From contig NZ_JASISR010000016.1 of assembly GCF_030063245.1 (NCBI RefSeq), positions 42,570 through 106,569 of the forward strand: DNA of 64,000 nt, in the 5' to 3' direction. Shown in pieces: positions 36,676 to 44,962 of the stretch. This DNA is from Paenarthrobacter sp. PH39-S1. Lineage in GTDB: Bacteria > Actinomycetota > Actinomycetes > Actinomycetales > Micrococcaceae. The notes beneath the pieces are model-generated. The model had not been told where the DNA came from, did not search any database, and saw only the letters and a program-made list of their open reading frames with translations. The position numbers and the translations under genes are program-made. Each line of letters opens with the position of its first letter. Positions within the stretch are counted from its first letter, which is position 1.

Positions 36676-37413
36676 GTGCGCGTCCTCACCATCATTCCCA
36701 CCTACAACGAGCTCGAATCACTGCCGAAGACGCTCGGCCGGCTGCGCGCTGCGGTGCCCGAGTCGGACGTTTTGATCGCAGATGACAACAGCCCCGATGG
36801 GACCGGGGAGCTGGCGGACCGGTTCGCGGCGGAAGATCCCGCCGTCCACGTCCTGCACCGCGCCGGCAAACAAGGCCTGGGCGCGGCATACATCGCCGGA
36901 TTCACCTGGGGTCTGGAGGCAGGCTACGACGTCCTGGTGGAGATGGACGCCGACGGCTCGCACAAGCCCGAGCAGCTTCCCCGTTTGCTGGCAGCGCTCG
37001 AGGAGGGCGCAGATCTCGTGCTCGGCTCACGCTGGGTCGCCGGTGGCGAGGTGGTCAACTGGCCGCTGAGGCGCAAATTGATCTCCCTCGGCGGCAGCTT
37101 TTACTCTCGGGTCCTGCTCGGCGTCCGGGTCAAGGATGTCACCGGTGGTTACCGTGCCTTCCGGCGCTCCACCCTCGAAGCCCTCGATCTGAAAAAGGTG
37201 GATTCGGTCGGCTATGGGTTCCAGGTGGACATGCTCTGGCGGGTCGCCCAGCTCGGGCTGAAGATTGTTGAAGTTCCGATCACCTTCGTGGAGCGTGAAT
37301 TTGGCGCCTCTAAGATGAGCGGCAACATCGTCCAGGAGGCCATGATCAACGTGACCAAATGGGGACTTACAGCCCGCTGGAGGAAACTTACGGGCAGGAC
37401 AAGCCGCAGTTAA
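36676..37413 (+). CDS. Polyprenol monophosphomannose synthase (GT2)
   Basis: A 245-residue cytosolic/peripheral glycosyltransferase of family 2, similar to dolichol-phosphate mannose synthase and mycobacterial Ppm1. The nucleotide-sugar site is seen in TIIPTYNELESL (about 5-16), ADDNSPDGTGE (about 35) and VEMDADGSHKPEQLP (about 92-106); YRAFRRSTLEALDLKKVDSVGYGFQVDMLW is the typical acceptor-side stretch. It has neither an N-acyltransferase nor a GtrA membrane domain. It would make polyprenyl-phosphate mannose for lipoglycans and protein mannosylation. The GTG at 36676 follows AAGGAAAGG; the longer frame from 36580 lacks a ribosome-binding site. Confidence 0.9.
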   Translation: MRVLTIIPTYNELESLPKTLGRLRAAVPESDVLIADDNSPDGTGELADRFAAEDPAVHVLHRAGKQGLGAAYIAGFTWGLEAGYDVLVEMDADGSHKPEQLPRLLAALEEGADLVLGSRWVAGGEVVNWPLRRKLISLGGSFYSRVLLGVRVKDVTGGYRAFRRSTLEALDLKKVDSVGYGFQVDMLWRVAQLGLKIVEVPITFVEREFGASKMSGNIVQEAMINVTKWGLTARWRKLTGRTSRS

Positions 37414-37425
37414 AAACCAACGGGC

Positions 37426-37477
37426 ACGAAGTCCGAGTCTACTTAAACGATACGAAGTCCGAGTCTGCTTAAACGAC
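37426..37477. repeat. 26-bp direct repeat, two copies
   Basis: The unit beginning ACGAAGTCCGAGTCT and ending TTAAACGA(T/C) occurs at 37426-37451 and 37452-37477 with two differences. It lies just after the mannosyltransferase gene, touching the terminator stem. Confidence 0.85.
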
Positions 37478-37513
37478 AGGGCCGGGCAACCTTGCTGGTT
37501 GCCCGGCCCTGTC
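37475..37513. terminator. Bidirectional terminator
   Basis: A 17-bp perfect stem (37475-37491 with 37497-37513) and 5-base loop TTGCT between the convergent mannosyltransferase and rbpA genes. ATTTTA follows on the plus strand, and GTTTAAG follows on the minus strand, so it can serve both transcripts. Confidence 0.9.
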
Positions 37514-37538
37514 ATTTTACTCGCCTGCCACCTATCCG

Positions 37539-37886
37539 CTAGGCGCTGCGGCGCTCTCCGCGGCGCTCCCGGAGAATGGTCAACCGGTCGGCCAAAATCG
37601 TTTCCAGCTCCGGCAGGGAACGACGTTCAAGCAGCATGTCCCAATGCGTGCGGACCGGCTTTTCATTGGAATCTACGGGCTTTTCTCCGTCCACCAGCAG
37701 TGCCTCTTTGCCGGTCTTGGACACCCAGATGGCCGGAATCTCCGCCTCCGCGGAGAACGTCACGAACACCTGCTCGCCGTCGGCGCAGCGGTATTCAATC
37801 CGCTGGCGCGGTGCCGGCTCGACGCCGGACTCAGTTTCCATGCTCTGGGCTCCCAGACGCATGCCCCGAAGGCTGCGATCGCTCAT
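37539..37886 (-). CDS. rbpA: RNA polymerase-binding protein RbpA
   Basis: A 115-residue actinobacterial transcription factor that binds the principal sigma factor and RNA polymerase and stabilises the open complex. The N-terminal tail (MSDRSLRGMRLGAQSME), the core domain with YRCADGEQVFVTFSAEAEIPAIWVS, the basic linker (KPVRTHWDMLLERRS) and the C-terminal sigma-interaction helix (LPELETILADRLTILRERRG) are all present. AAGGAGAAG precedes the ATG. TACATT, 11 bases before AAGGAG on the minus strand, is a possible -10 box. Confidence 0.96.
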   Translation of the reverse strand: MSDRSLRGMRLGAQSMETESGVEPAPRQRIEYRCADGEQVFVTFSAEAEIPAIWVSKTGKEALLVDGEKPVDSNEKPVRTHWDMLLERRSLPELETILADRLTILRERRGERRSA

Positions 37887-38075
37887 GACTTCTCCTTAAA
37901 ATGTACGCGGGCCCGACTACGCCGGAACCGCTGTTGTTTGCAAGCCGCGCTGAGGATGGAACCACGCGTCTTCGGCTGCCGCCGGGATAGTCCCCTGGCG
38001 GCAGCCGGATAAGTTCAGTTGATTCAAGTGTATTAGGTCCAACGCGCTACCGCGTCTTATTGTTCCCAGTTACAC
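37887..38075. other. Upstream region of rbpA
   Basis: Holds the presumed rbpA promoter and no gene. It runs into the minisatellite on its right. Confidence 0.4.
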
Positions 38076-38270
38076 CGTCCCGGTTGTAGTGTTCCCGGTT
38101 GTAGTGTTCCCGGTTGCAGTGTTCCCGGTTGTAGTGTTCCCGGTTGCAGTGTTCCCGGTTGCAGTGTTCCCGGTTGCAGTGTTCCCGGTTGCAGTGTTCC
38201 CGGTTGCAGTGTTCCCGGTTGCAGTGTTCCCGGTTGCAGTGTTCCCGGTTGCAGTGTTCCCGGTTGCAGT
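38076..38270. repeat. 15-bp minisatellite, 12 perfect-length copies
   Basis: The unit GTTCCCGGTTGCAGT is repeated head to tail from 38091 to 38270 (12 copies), with a shortened copy at 38076-38090. Only the C/T at position 12 of the unit varies, and the variant copies are all at the left end. A 15-base period keeps any frame open, so both strands show pentapeptide repeats (VFPVA on plus, TLQPG on minus), but no start signal or conserved flank supports a protein. Confidence 0.95.
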
Positions 38271-38508
38271 GTTCCGCGCGCCGTTATCCCAGCGGCCCCG
38301 GCGGAGTCGGCCCGTAGATCCATTGTACCCGGATCCGCGCTCCCATTCCCCTTATCCACAGCCACCAGCCGCTGCCCCGGATTACGCCGGTGCGATCGTG
38401 GTCGTCGGGGATACGTCAACACTCCCGATGCGGGACCTTAACAGGCGCACCGAGGACCAACGAAGCGGGCTGCATGTGCGTTGCCATCGAGGGTCGGACA
38501 GGCGCTGG
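38271..38508. other. No gene seen
   Basis: Non-coding between the minisatellite and the SnoaL-like gene. I recognise no site in it. Confidence 0.4.
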
Positions 38509-38850
38509 CTACGGCGGGTTCACCCGTCCTCCGAAGAAGACTTGCGTCTGGACGAGCCGGCCGCCGCGGACCGTGATGAACTCCGCATTACGGTACCGTT
38601 CGCCGTTTTGCAGTACATACTCATAGAGCAGGAAGACGCCGTCCTCTCGCACGGTGACAAGTTCGAGAATCTCGTGGAAGGTGAAGCGGTCCGCGGTGGG
38701 AAAGCAGTGCTCGAGATAGGCCGACTTGCCGATGTGATCGTCCTGTGGGCTCGTGAACTCGAAATCCTCTGCGATGAGAGCCTCCGCTACGTCCAGATCC
38801 TGCGCCAGATAGGCCTCAATGGAAGCACGCACGACATCGGTGTCAGACAT
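38509..38850 (-). CDS. SnoaL/NTF2-like protein
   Basis: A 113-residue single-domain protein of the NTF2 cone fold: N-terminal helices VVRASIEAYLAQDLDVAEALIAEDFEFTSP, then the curved sheet FTFHEILELVTVREDGVFLLYEYVL, ERYRNAEFITVRGGRLVQTQVFFGG. Such proteins include small isomerases, cyclases and ligand-binding proteins. No catalytic set can be assigned. GAGGACATG marks the start. It is followed downstream (lower coordinates) by the minisatellite. Confidence 0.85.
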   Translation of the reverse strand: MSDTDVVRASIEAYLAQDLDVAEALIAEDFEFTSPQDDHIGKSAYLEHCFPTADRFTFHEILELVTVREDGVFLLYEYVLQNGERYRNAEFITVRGGRLVQTQVFFGGRVNPP

Positions 38851-39006
38851 GTCCTCATTCTACGGCCGATTTAGACGGCTCCAGTTGGCCGTCATGAGGC
38901 CCATCGGGTTTCGGCGGCAGCCGGCGACGGGGTTCAATCCGTCACGGATTCCGTCGTCGGTCCCGTCCCCGGGTGTCGCCCACGCAGGGACCGGGTGCGC
39001 ACACGG

Positions 39007-40857
39007 TCATCCGGCAAGGTCCTCGGCCGAACGCAGCTGTGCCAGATTCAGCCGGGCATATATACCGCCGTCCGCCAGCAGCTGCTCATGGGTGCCCTGC
39101 TCGGCCAGCTGCCCCCTGTCCAAAACGAAAATACGGTCTGCTGATATCACCGTTGAGAGCCGGTGGGCAATGGCGATGGTGGTGCGGTCCGCCATGACTG
39201 CTTCCAGGGCGCCCTGGACCAGCCGTTCACCGGTGGTATCCAGCGCGCTCGTCGCTTCATCCAGAATCAGCAGCGGAGGATTCTTCAGCACCACGCGCGC
39301 AATCGCCAGGCGCTGCTTTTCCCCGCCGGAGAGGCGGTACCCCCGTTCTCCCACCACCGTTTGGTAACCGGCCTCGAAGCTCATGATCCGGTCATGGATG
39401 TTGGCCACCTTTGCGGCGCGGACCAGCTCGGCGTCGGTGGCGGACGGTCTGGCATAGCGAAGGTTCTCCGCGATGGTGCTGTGAAAGAGGTAGGTTTCCT
39501 GGGTGACCATCCCGATGTTCTGCCGCAGCGATTCCATGGTCAGGTTCTGAATATCGGTACCGTCCAACAGGATTCTGCCCCGCGTGGCCTCATAAAGCCG
39601 GGGGATCAGGTAGGACAGTGTGGTTTTGCCGGCGCCGGATGCGCCGACGAACGCGGCAAACTCGCCGGCCCCGATGGTAAGGCTGACGTTTTCAAGGGCC
39701 CACGTTACCTCGCCGGTCACCGGCGAAGGGGAGTAGGAGAATGATACGCCATCCAAGGCCAACCCGCCTCGGATGGTGCCGGCTGGAAGAGTCACGGCAC
39801 CCCGGCGGTCTGTGATTCCCGGCCGGAGATCCAGATATTCGAAAATCCGTGCGAAGAGAGCCTGCGACGTCTGCACATCCAGGGAAACACGCATCAGGGA
39901 CAGAATTGGCATGCTGATGCGTGCCTGCAGGGTCGTGAAAGCCACCAGCGTTCCGGCGGTGATAGGCCAGCTCTGGGTCAGCAGCCAACCTGCGCTCAGA
40001 TAGACAATGGCAGGGGTGATGCTCATCACGATCTGGACGGAACCAAAGAACCACTGGCCCGTCATCTGCTGTTTGATCTGCAGCTTCAGCTGCTTGTCGT
40101 TCTCGGCGCGGTAACGTGCGGTTTCCGCGGCCTCCTGGTTGAAGACTTTGCTGAGCACGATCCCGGAAACCGACAGCGCTTCCTGCGTGATCGAGGTCAT
40201 ATCGGAGAGCGATTCCTGCGTTCTGCGGGCGATCACCTGGCGGACCCGTCCGATCCGGATCTGCAGAAGTACCAGGAAAGGCAGCAGGATCAGTGCCACT
40301 ACGGTCAGCTGCCAGGACAGCAGCAGCATGGCGGCCAGCGAGGAGATGACCGTGACCGTGTTGGCCAGAATCGAGGGGACCGTATTAGTCAGTACGCTCG
40401 CGACGCCGCCGACGTCGTTAGCCAGCCGGGACTGGATTACTCCCGTTTTGGTCCGCGTAAAGAAGGCCAGTTCCATCTTCTGCAGGTGCGAAAACAGCTG
40501 GCTGCGCAGATCTGCCATGACCTTGTTTCCGACGCTGGTGGTCAGATAGGTCCGCAACACGTTCAGCACGGAAGCCGCGATGCTCAGCGCTATCATGAGC
40601 CCCACCAGCTGAGCGAGCAGCGCAAGCCGCACGCCGCCGTCGTGCGGGAAAAGCGCATCGTCGAAGGCCCGCTGCGTCAGCAGCGGCACCGCAACCCCCA
40701 GCGAGGATCCGACCAAAACCAACACGGCGGTGCCGGCAAGTTTCCCACGGTAGTTGCGCAGCAGCGCCCAGATCCGCCGGCCCAGATGACGGATGGTGGG
40801 CGCATTCAGGTCCCCGGGACCACTCAGGAGGCGGCCACCGCGGCCGCCTCCTGTCAT
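39007..40857 (-). CDS. ABC exporter, fused permease and ATPase
   Basis: A 616-residue half transporter of the multidrug/lipid exporter type (MsbA-like). Six helices occupy about 35-320, including FFTRTKTGVIQSRLANDVGGV and ITQEALSVSGIVLSKVFNQE coupling segments. The nucleotide-binding domain has Walker A GASGAGKTT (about 420), Q-loop VTQETYLFHSTIAENL, signature YRLSGGEKQRLAIAR, Walker B LLILDEATSALD and switch His IAIAHRLST. It would act as a homodimer or with another half transporter. It is transcribed towards the SnoaL-like gene, with 156 bases between. Substrate unknown. Confidence 0.95.
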   Translation of the reverse strand: MTGGGRGGRLLSGPGDLNAPTIRHLGRRIWALLRNYRGKLAGTAVLVLVGSSLGVAVPLLTQRAFDDALFPHDGGVRLALLAQLVGLMIALSIAASVLNVLRTYLTTSVGNKVMADLRSQLFSHLQKMELAFFTRTKTGVIQSRLANDVGGVASVLTNTVPSILANTVTVISSLAAMLLLSWQLTVVALILLPFLVLLQIRIGRVRQVIARRTQESLSDMTSITQEALSVSGIVLSKVFNQEAAETARYRAENDKQLKLQIKQQMTGQWFFGSVQIVMSITPAIVYLSAGWLLTQSWPITAGTLVAFTTLQARISMPILSLMRVSLDVQTSQALFARIFEYLDLRPGITDRRGAVTLPAGTIRGGLALDGVSFSYSPSPVTGEVTWALENVSLTIGAGEFAAFVGASGAGKTTLSYLIPRLYEATRGRILLDGTDIQNLTMESLRQNIGMVTQETYLFHSTIAENLRYARPSATDAELVRAAKVANIHDRIMSFEAGYQTVVGERGYRLSGGEKQRLAIARVVLKNPPLLILDEATSALDTTGERLVQGALEAVMADRTTIAIAHRLSTVISADRIFVLDRGQLAEQGTHEQLLADGGIYARLNLAQLRSAEDLAG

Positions 40858-40870
40858 TCCTGCGGTAATG

Positions 40871-41839
40871 CTAGACGCCCGTTGCGGCGCTGTGACCGGG
40901 GAAGGATTCGCTGTCTTCGTTCTGGGCCAGCTTTACGGAAGGCCGGTCCGGTGTGCTGTTGCCCAGAACATCGCCGATGCCTTTGAGCGCTTCACCGATC
41001 TCGCTGGGAATGATCCACAGTTTGTTCGCCGAACCGTTCGCCAGCTTGGGCAGCGTCTGCAGGTACTGGTAGGCCAGCAGCTTCTGGGTGGGATTCCCCT
41101 TGTGAATGGCGTCGAAGACCTTCTGGATCGCCTGGGATTCACCGTCGGCGCGCAGAATCGCGGCTTTGGCATCACCCTCGGCCTTGAGGATCGCGGACTG
41201 CCGCTCACCTTCGGCCGTCAGGATGGCGGATTGCTTCGTACCCTCTGCGGTCAGAATCGCCGCACGCCGGTCGCGTTCGGCCCGCATCTGCTTCTCCATC
41301 GAATCCTGGATCGACAGGGGCGGATCAATGGCCTTGAGCTCGACACGGCTGACACGGATTCCCCAGCGCCCGGTGGCCTCGTCCAGTACGCCGCGCAGCT
41401 GGCCGTTGATCTGGTCACGGGACGTCAGCGCCTCTTCGAGGTTCAGTCCGCCGACGACGTTACGCAGCGTCGTCGTCGTCAGCTGTTCAACAGCCTGGAT
41501 GTAGTTCGCGATTTCGTAGGTCGCAGCGCGCGGGTCCGTCACCTGGAAGTAAACGACCGTGTCGATCGAGACGACCAGGTTGTCCTCGGTGATGACCGGC
41601 TGCGGTGGGAAGGAGACCACCTGCTCACGCAGATCGAGCAACGGCAGCAGCCTGTCGACGAACGGAATCAGAATCGTCAGTCCCGGATTCAGTGTCCGTG
41701 CATACTTGCCCAGACGTTCCACCACGCCAGCGCGGGCCTGCGGAATGATCCGGACGGACCGGACCAGCACGATCACCACAAAGATGATCAGGACCAACAG
41801 CACAATGGTAAGCGCTACGGCCCCTGCGTTGTCACCCAT
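40871..41839 (-). CDS. SPFH/band-7 membrane protein (stomatin-like)
   Basis: A 322-residue protein: N-terminal membrane anchor (VALTIVLLVLIIFVVIVLV), SPFH domain with IIPQARAGVVERLGKYARTLNPGLTILIPFVDRL and YEIANYIQAVEQLTTTTLRNVVGGLNLEEALTSRDQIN, then a long coiled coil with the repeated AILTAEG/AILKAEG units (about 205-245). It resembles QmcA/HflK-type scaffold proteins of membrane microdomains. The frame is open far upstream, but AGAGGGG directly before the ATG at 41839 fixes the start. It is downstream of the NfeD gene, the standard pairing of these families. Confidence 0.93.
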   Translation of the reverse strand: MGDNAGAVALTIVLLVLIIFVVIVLVRSVRIIPQARAGVVERLGKYARTLNPGLTILIPFVDRLLPLLDLREQVVSFPPQPVITEDNLVVSIDTVVYFQVTDPRAATYEIANYIQAVEQLTTTTLRNVVGGLNLEEALTSRDQINGQLRGVLDEATGRWGIRVSRVELKAIDPPLSIQDSMEKQMRAERDRRAAILTAEGTKQSAILTAEGERQSAILKAEGDAKAAILRADGESQAIQKVFDAIHKGNPTQKLLAYQYLQTLPKLANGSANKLWIIPSEIGEALKGIGDVLGNSTPDRPSVKLAQNEDSESFPGHSAATGV

Positions 41840-41948
41840 ATTTCCCCTCTTTTCATTTCTACAAAGCGTATGTGACGGTTCGTGGCCAGCTTGCACCGCA
41901 CGATCAGCCGGGGGCCGGAGCACCGAGTGGCAGTCCGCCCGGCGAAGA

Positions 41949-42440
41949 TCAGTGGCCGGCTGCCGCGCTGGGGGAGCCGGGTGCAAAGGAGGTTCCGGGG
42001 AGGTCGACGACGGCGGTGGCGCCTTCGATGGCGCCCACCACGACCGCTTGGCCTGCAGGAAGCGCCGCGGCGCCGCGTGTCCGGGCGGTCCAAGTATCAC
42101 CGCCGATTTTCACAAGCCCGGTATGGGCAGTGACCGGTTCAATGACGACAGCGCTGTGGCCGATCAGCCGGTCCACGTTGGTGCTGCGTTCGTCCGGGTC
42201 CTTGCGCAGGTGGCTGAGCGCAATGGGGCGGATAAATACGATCGCTGCCAGCGCAACCACACAGAACACCACGATCTGCAGCCATAGCTGGGCCCCCAGG
42301 AAGGAGCTGGCCAGTGCCGCCAGGGCGCCTGCGGACATCATGATGAAGAACAGGCTCAAGGTCAGCATCTCGATGCCGGCAAGGAGCAGGAAGACGACGA
42401 GCCAAAGTGCCCAGCCGTTTTGTACCAACCAGTCAAACAT
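41949..42440 (-). CDS. NfeD family protein
   Basis: A 163-residue membrane protein with three to four helices in the first 85 residues (WALWLVVFLLLAGIEMLTLSLFFIMMSAGALAALASSFLGA) and a C-terminal OB-like domain (LIGHSAVVIEPVTAHTGLVKIGGDTWTAR). NfeD proteins are partners of SPFH/stomatin proteins, and the partner gene follows 109 bases downstream. The short form without a ClpP-like protease domain is seen here. Confidence 0.9.
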   Translation of the reverse strand: MFDWLVQNGWALWLVVFLLLAGIEMLTLSLFFIMMSAGALAALASSFLGAQLWLQIVVFCVVALAAIVFIRPIALSHLRKDPDERSTNVDRLIGHSAVVIEPVTAHTGLVKIGGDTWTARTRGAAALPAGQAVVVGAIEGATAVVDLPGTSFAPGSPSAAAGH

Positions 42441-42498
42441 TGCAGCCCCCTAGATGGTGAAGGTAAATTTCAGCCTACTACGTTCGGCGTGTTCCGGA

Positions 42499-43908
42499 TC
42501 ATATAACGGCCTGCAGCGGCAGACGGAACGGAATTCCCCCCGTCCGCGCCGCGGCACCTGACAGGATGCGGACGCCTTCGGTCAGTTCCTCGTTGCTGTA
42601 GCAGAAAGGGAACCGGAGGAACCGTTCGAAGGCGCCGTCTAGACCGAACCGTGGTCCCGGGACAAGTGCCATCCCCTCGGCCCGGGCCGCCAGCGAGAGC
42701 GCCGAAGTGGAGAGATTTCCGGTGTTGATCCACAGTGACATGCCGCCGTCGGGAACCGGCCAGGTCCACTCAGGAAAGGCAGACGCGAGCAGTCCGCTCA
42801 GATGGTCCCGGCCGCGGCGCAGGTCCCGGGTCCGGCTGGCGGCGAGCAGCGGCAGTTCCCTTAATAGCAGGGTTGCCACCAGCTGCTCAAACAACGGAGT
42901 GCCAAGGTCTGTTGACGGGCGATGCCGACGGACCCGGTCCAGCAGTTCCCGTGGGCCCCTGATCCAGCCGATCCGCAGGCCGCCCCACGCGAGCTTTCCT
43001 AGTGACCCTAAGGTCACCACCCCCGGCCCATATGCCGCCAGCGGAAGCTCGGGCCCACGGTCAATATCCAGCATCGCCGTGGTCTCATCCGCCACCAGAA
43101 CCATTCCTTCCCGGGCTGCCACGGCCGCCAGGCGTGCGCGGTCAGCCGCCGGCATGCTCAGCCCGGTGGGGTTCTGGAAATCGGGCATCAGGAAGGCCAT
43201 GCTCGGCGCCGACCGGCGGATCAGCTGCGCAGCTTCGGCGATATTCCAGCCGTGTTCAGAGGTGACCGGCGCGGAGAGCATCCGGGCACCCGCCACGGCG
43301 AACGTATCCAGTGCGTGGGGGTACGTGGGCTGTTCCACCAGGATCCGGTCGCCGGCCGAATAGAGCGTTCCGGTCAGCAGATTCAGTGCATGCTGGGCCC
43401 CTATGGTCACCATGATCTGAGCCGGAGAGGTGGGCAGGCCACGCTGCGCGTAACTGCCGGCGATCTCTTCGCGCAGCTCCGGCAGCCCGTCCATATCGAA
43501 ACCATGGTGGTGCAGGTATCCCGGCAACAGGTCCGCCGCCTGCCGGTAGGCCGCCGCCATGCCTGGGTAGGCCGCGCATGTGGCCTTGGTGAAGTCCAGT
43601 CGAAGATCGATCGGGGAGGTGTGGGCGCCCCGCCGGCCACCGGGGAGCGCCAAGGTACTGCCGGAACCGCGCACACTGCTCAGATAGCCATGGTCGCGGA
43701 GCGCCGCATAGGCGGCCGCCACAGTCGTCCGGCTCACCGCCAGGGACTGGCTCAGCTCACGTTCCGCAGGCAACGTGATGCCGCTGCCGAGCCGACCGTC
43801 CAGCAACAGCACACGGATCCGATCGGACAAGGCGCGGTACGCTGGCGCTGAAGTCCGCCAGTCGCCGAGCTCGCGGGCCAGCCGGCGGCCGCTGAACGAT
43901 TGTGTCAT
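42499..43908 (-). CDS. MocR-type regulator (GntR HTH + aminotransferase fold), YczR-like
   Basis: A 469-residue fusion: N-terminal GntR winged helix (about 20-90, TLPAERELSQSLAVSRTTVAAAYAALRDHGYL) and a class I aminotransferase-fold domain (about 105-460) with NPTGLSMP, VADETTAMLDI and the PLP lysine in TLGSLGKLAWGGLRIGWIRG. MocR proteins sense PLP or an aminated ligand and regulate a neighbour. The divergent neighbour here is a YczE-type membrane protein, so this is a YczR-like regulator. Its own start lies in the operator repeat at 43906-43951, which suggests autoregulation. Confidence 0.93.
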   Translation of the reverse strand: MTQSFSGRRLARELGDWRTSAPAYRALSDRIRVLLLDGRLGSGITLPAERELSQSLAVSRTTVAAAYAALRDHGYLSSVRGSGSTLALPGGRRGAHTSPIDLRLDFTKATCAAYPGMAAAYRQAADLLPGYLHHHGFDMDGLPELREEIAGSYAQRGLPTSPAQIMVTIGAQHALNLLTGTLYSAGDRILVEQPTYPHALDTFAVAGARMLSAPVTSEHGWNIAEAAQLIRRSAPSMAFLMPDFQNPTGLSMPAADRARLAAVAAREGMVLVADETTAMLDIDRGPELPLAAYGPGVVTLGSLGKLAWGGLRIGWIRGPRELLDRVRRHRPSTDLGTPLFEQLVATLLLRELPLLAASRTRDLRRGRDHLSGLLASAFPEWTWPVPDGGMSLWINTGNLSTSALSLAARAEGMALVPGPRFGLDGAFERFLRFPFCYSNEELTEGVRILSGAAARTGGIPFRLPLQAVI

Positions 43909-43951
43909 AGTGCCACTTTATGGTGATTGGCCCTTTTACATAAGACCACTT
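43906..43951. promoter_or_regulatory. Direct-repeat operator for the MocR regulator (candidate)
   Basis: CATAGTGCCACTT (43906-43918) and CATAAGACCACTT (43939-43951) form a direct repeat CATAnnnCCACTT with starts 33 bases apart, about three helical turns. The first copy covers the regulator's start codon. MocR dimers typically bind direct repeats (family knowledge). Confidence 0.6.
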
Positions 43952-44071
43952 GGGGCGAATAATCGACACTGAAGCCGCCGGTCCCAGCCGATTTGAGCCG
44001 GTCCCAGCCACGCCCCAGGTCTGCCACCCTAATGCTGCGTACCTCCATCCCACCGACCTCGAACGGCATCC

Positions 44072-44962
44072 ATGAACGAGTTTCTGACCACGCAAAACCT
44101 GGCCGCCCGGATAATGCGCCTGCTGGCGGGCCTGTTCGCCTACGGCATGGCCATCGCCCTGATGATCCGCGGAAACATTGGCGCGTCACCTTGGGACGTT
44201 TTTGGTCAGGGTGTCTCCCGTAGCACCGGATTGAGCTTCGGTCTGTGCACGATCATCGTCAGTGCAGGGGTGCTGCTGCTGTGGATCCCACTGCGCCAGC
44301 GCCTGGGTATGGGCACGATAGCCAATGCCGTCCTGGTAGGTGCTTTTGCAGATCTGGGCCTGGCATTCATCCCGCAACCCGGACACATTGTCCTGCAGGC
44401 ACTGATGTTCATGGCCGGGCTGTTTCTGCTGGCGCTGGCCACGGCACTGTACATCGGGGCAGGTCTCGGACCAGGGCCCCGGGACGGACTCATGACGGGT
44501 CTGGTCAGGGTAACCGGACGGCCCGTTTGGCTGATCCGCACCGGGATTGAGCTAATCGTCGTCGTCATCGGGTTCTTCCTTGGAGGTGTTGTTGGCGTCG
44601 GGACGGTGGCCTTTGCGGCCGCAGTCGGTCCGCTGACCCAACTGACGCTGCGCTGGCTGCACGTGGATCTGCACCGCTCGCCGGCATCACGGCGTCGGCC
44701 AACAGGCGTTAAGGGTCTCCGCCCGGAGTCGGGAGCCGCGGGTGCGGACCCGAAGGGCGGCGGAACGGCGAGCTCCGGTGCGGACCCGAAGAGTGCCGGA
44801 ACGGCAGGCGCGGGAGGTGCGGGTGGGGACCGGGACAGGCCTGGTGTTGGCGGCGCTGGGGCCGGCGCCACCGGAGTGCGCGGCACGGGATTGGGAAATC
44901 CACTTCAAGGCAGTGCGGAGCCTGGCTGCAGGGGGCCAGTCTGCGCCGATCCCGTTAGCTAG
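44072..44962 (+). CDS. YczE/YyaS/YitT-like membrane protein
   Basis: A 296-residue protein with five predicted helices in the first 200 residues (RLLAGLFAYGMAIALMIRGNIGASPWDVFGQGVS is the family opening; IGAGLGPGPRDGLMTGLVRVTGRPVWLIRTGIEL the repeat). The last 90 residues are a Gly/Ala/Pro-rich, low-complexity hydrophilic tail that other members lack, as far as I know. It is divergent from its presumed MocR regulator. The stop overlaps that of the convergent methyltransferase. Function of YczE is unknown; membrane transport is only a guess. Confidence 0.85.
   Translation: MNEFLTTQNLAARIMRLLAGLFAYGMAIALMIRGNIGASPWDVFGQGVSRSTGLSFGLCTIIVSAGVLLLWIPLRQRLGMGTIANAVLVGAFADLGLAFIPQPGHIVLQALMFMAGLFLLALATALYIGAGLGPGPRDGLMTGLVRVTGRPVWLIRTGIELIVVVIGFFLGGVVGVGTVAFAAAVGPLTQLTLRWLHVDLHRSPASRRRPTGVKGLRPESGAAGADPKGGGTASSGADPKSAGTAGAGGAGGDRDRPGVGGAGAGATGVRGTGLGNPLQGSAEPGCRGPVCADPVS

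Noticed and set aside
38076-38270. Possible CRISPR array
   Set aside because: The repeats are contiguous 15-mers without unique spacers, and no cas genes are present.
38057-38422. Minus-strand frame encoding many TLQPG pentapeptides, and the plus-strand VFPVA frame
   Set aside because: The 15-base tandem repeat keeps all frames open. There is no ribosome-binding site, no conserved flanking domain and no expected partner, so I treat it as a minisatellite only.
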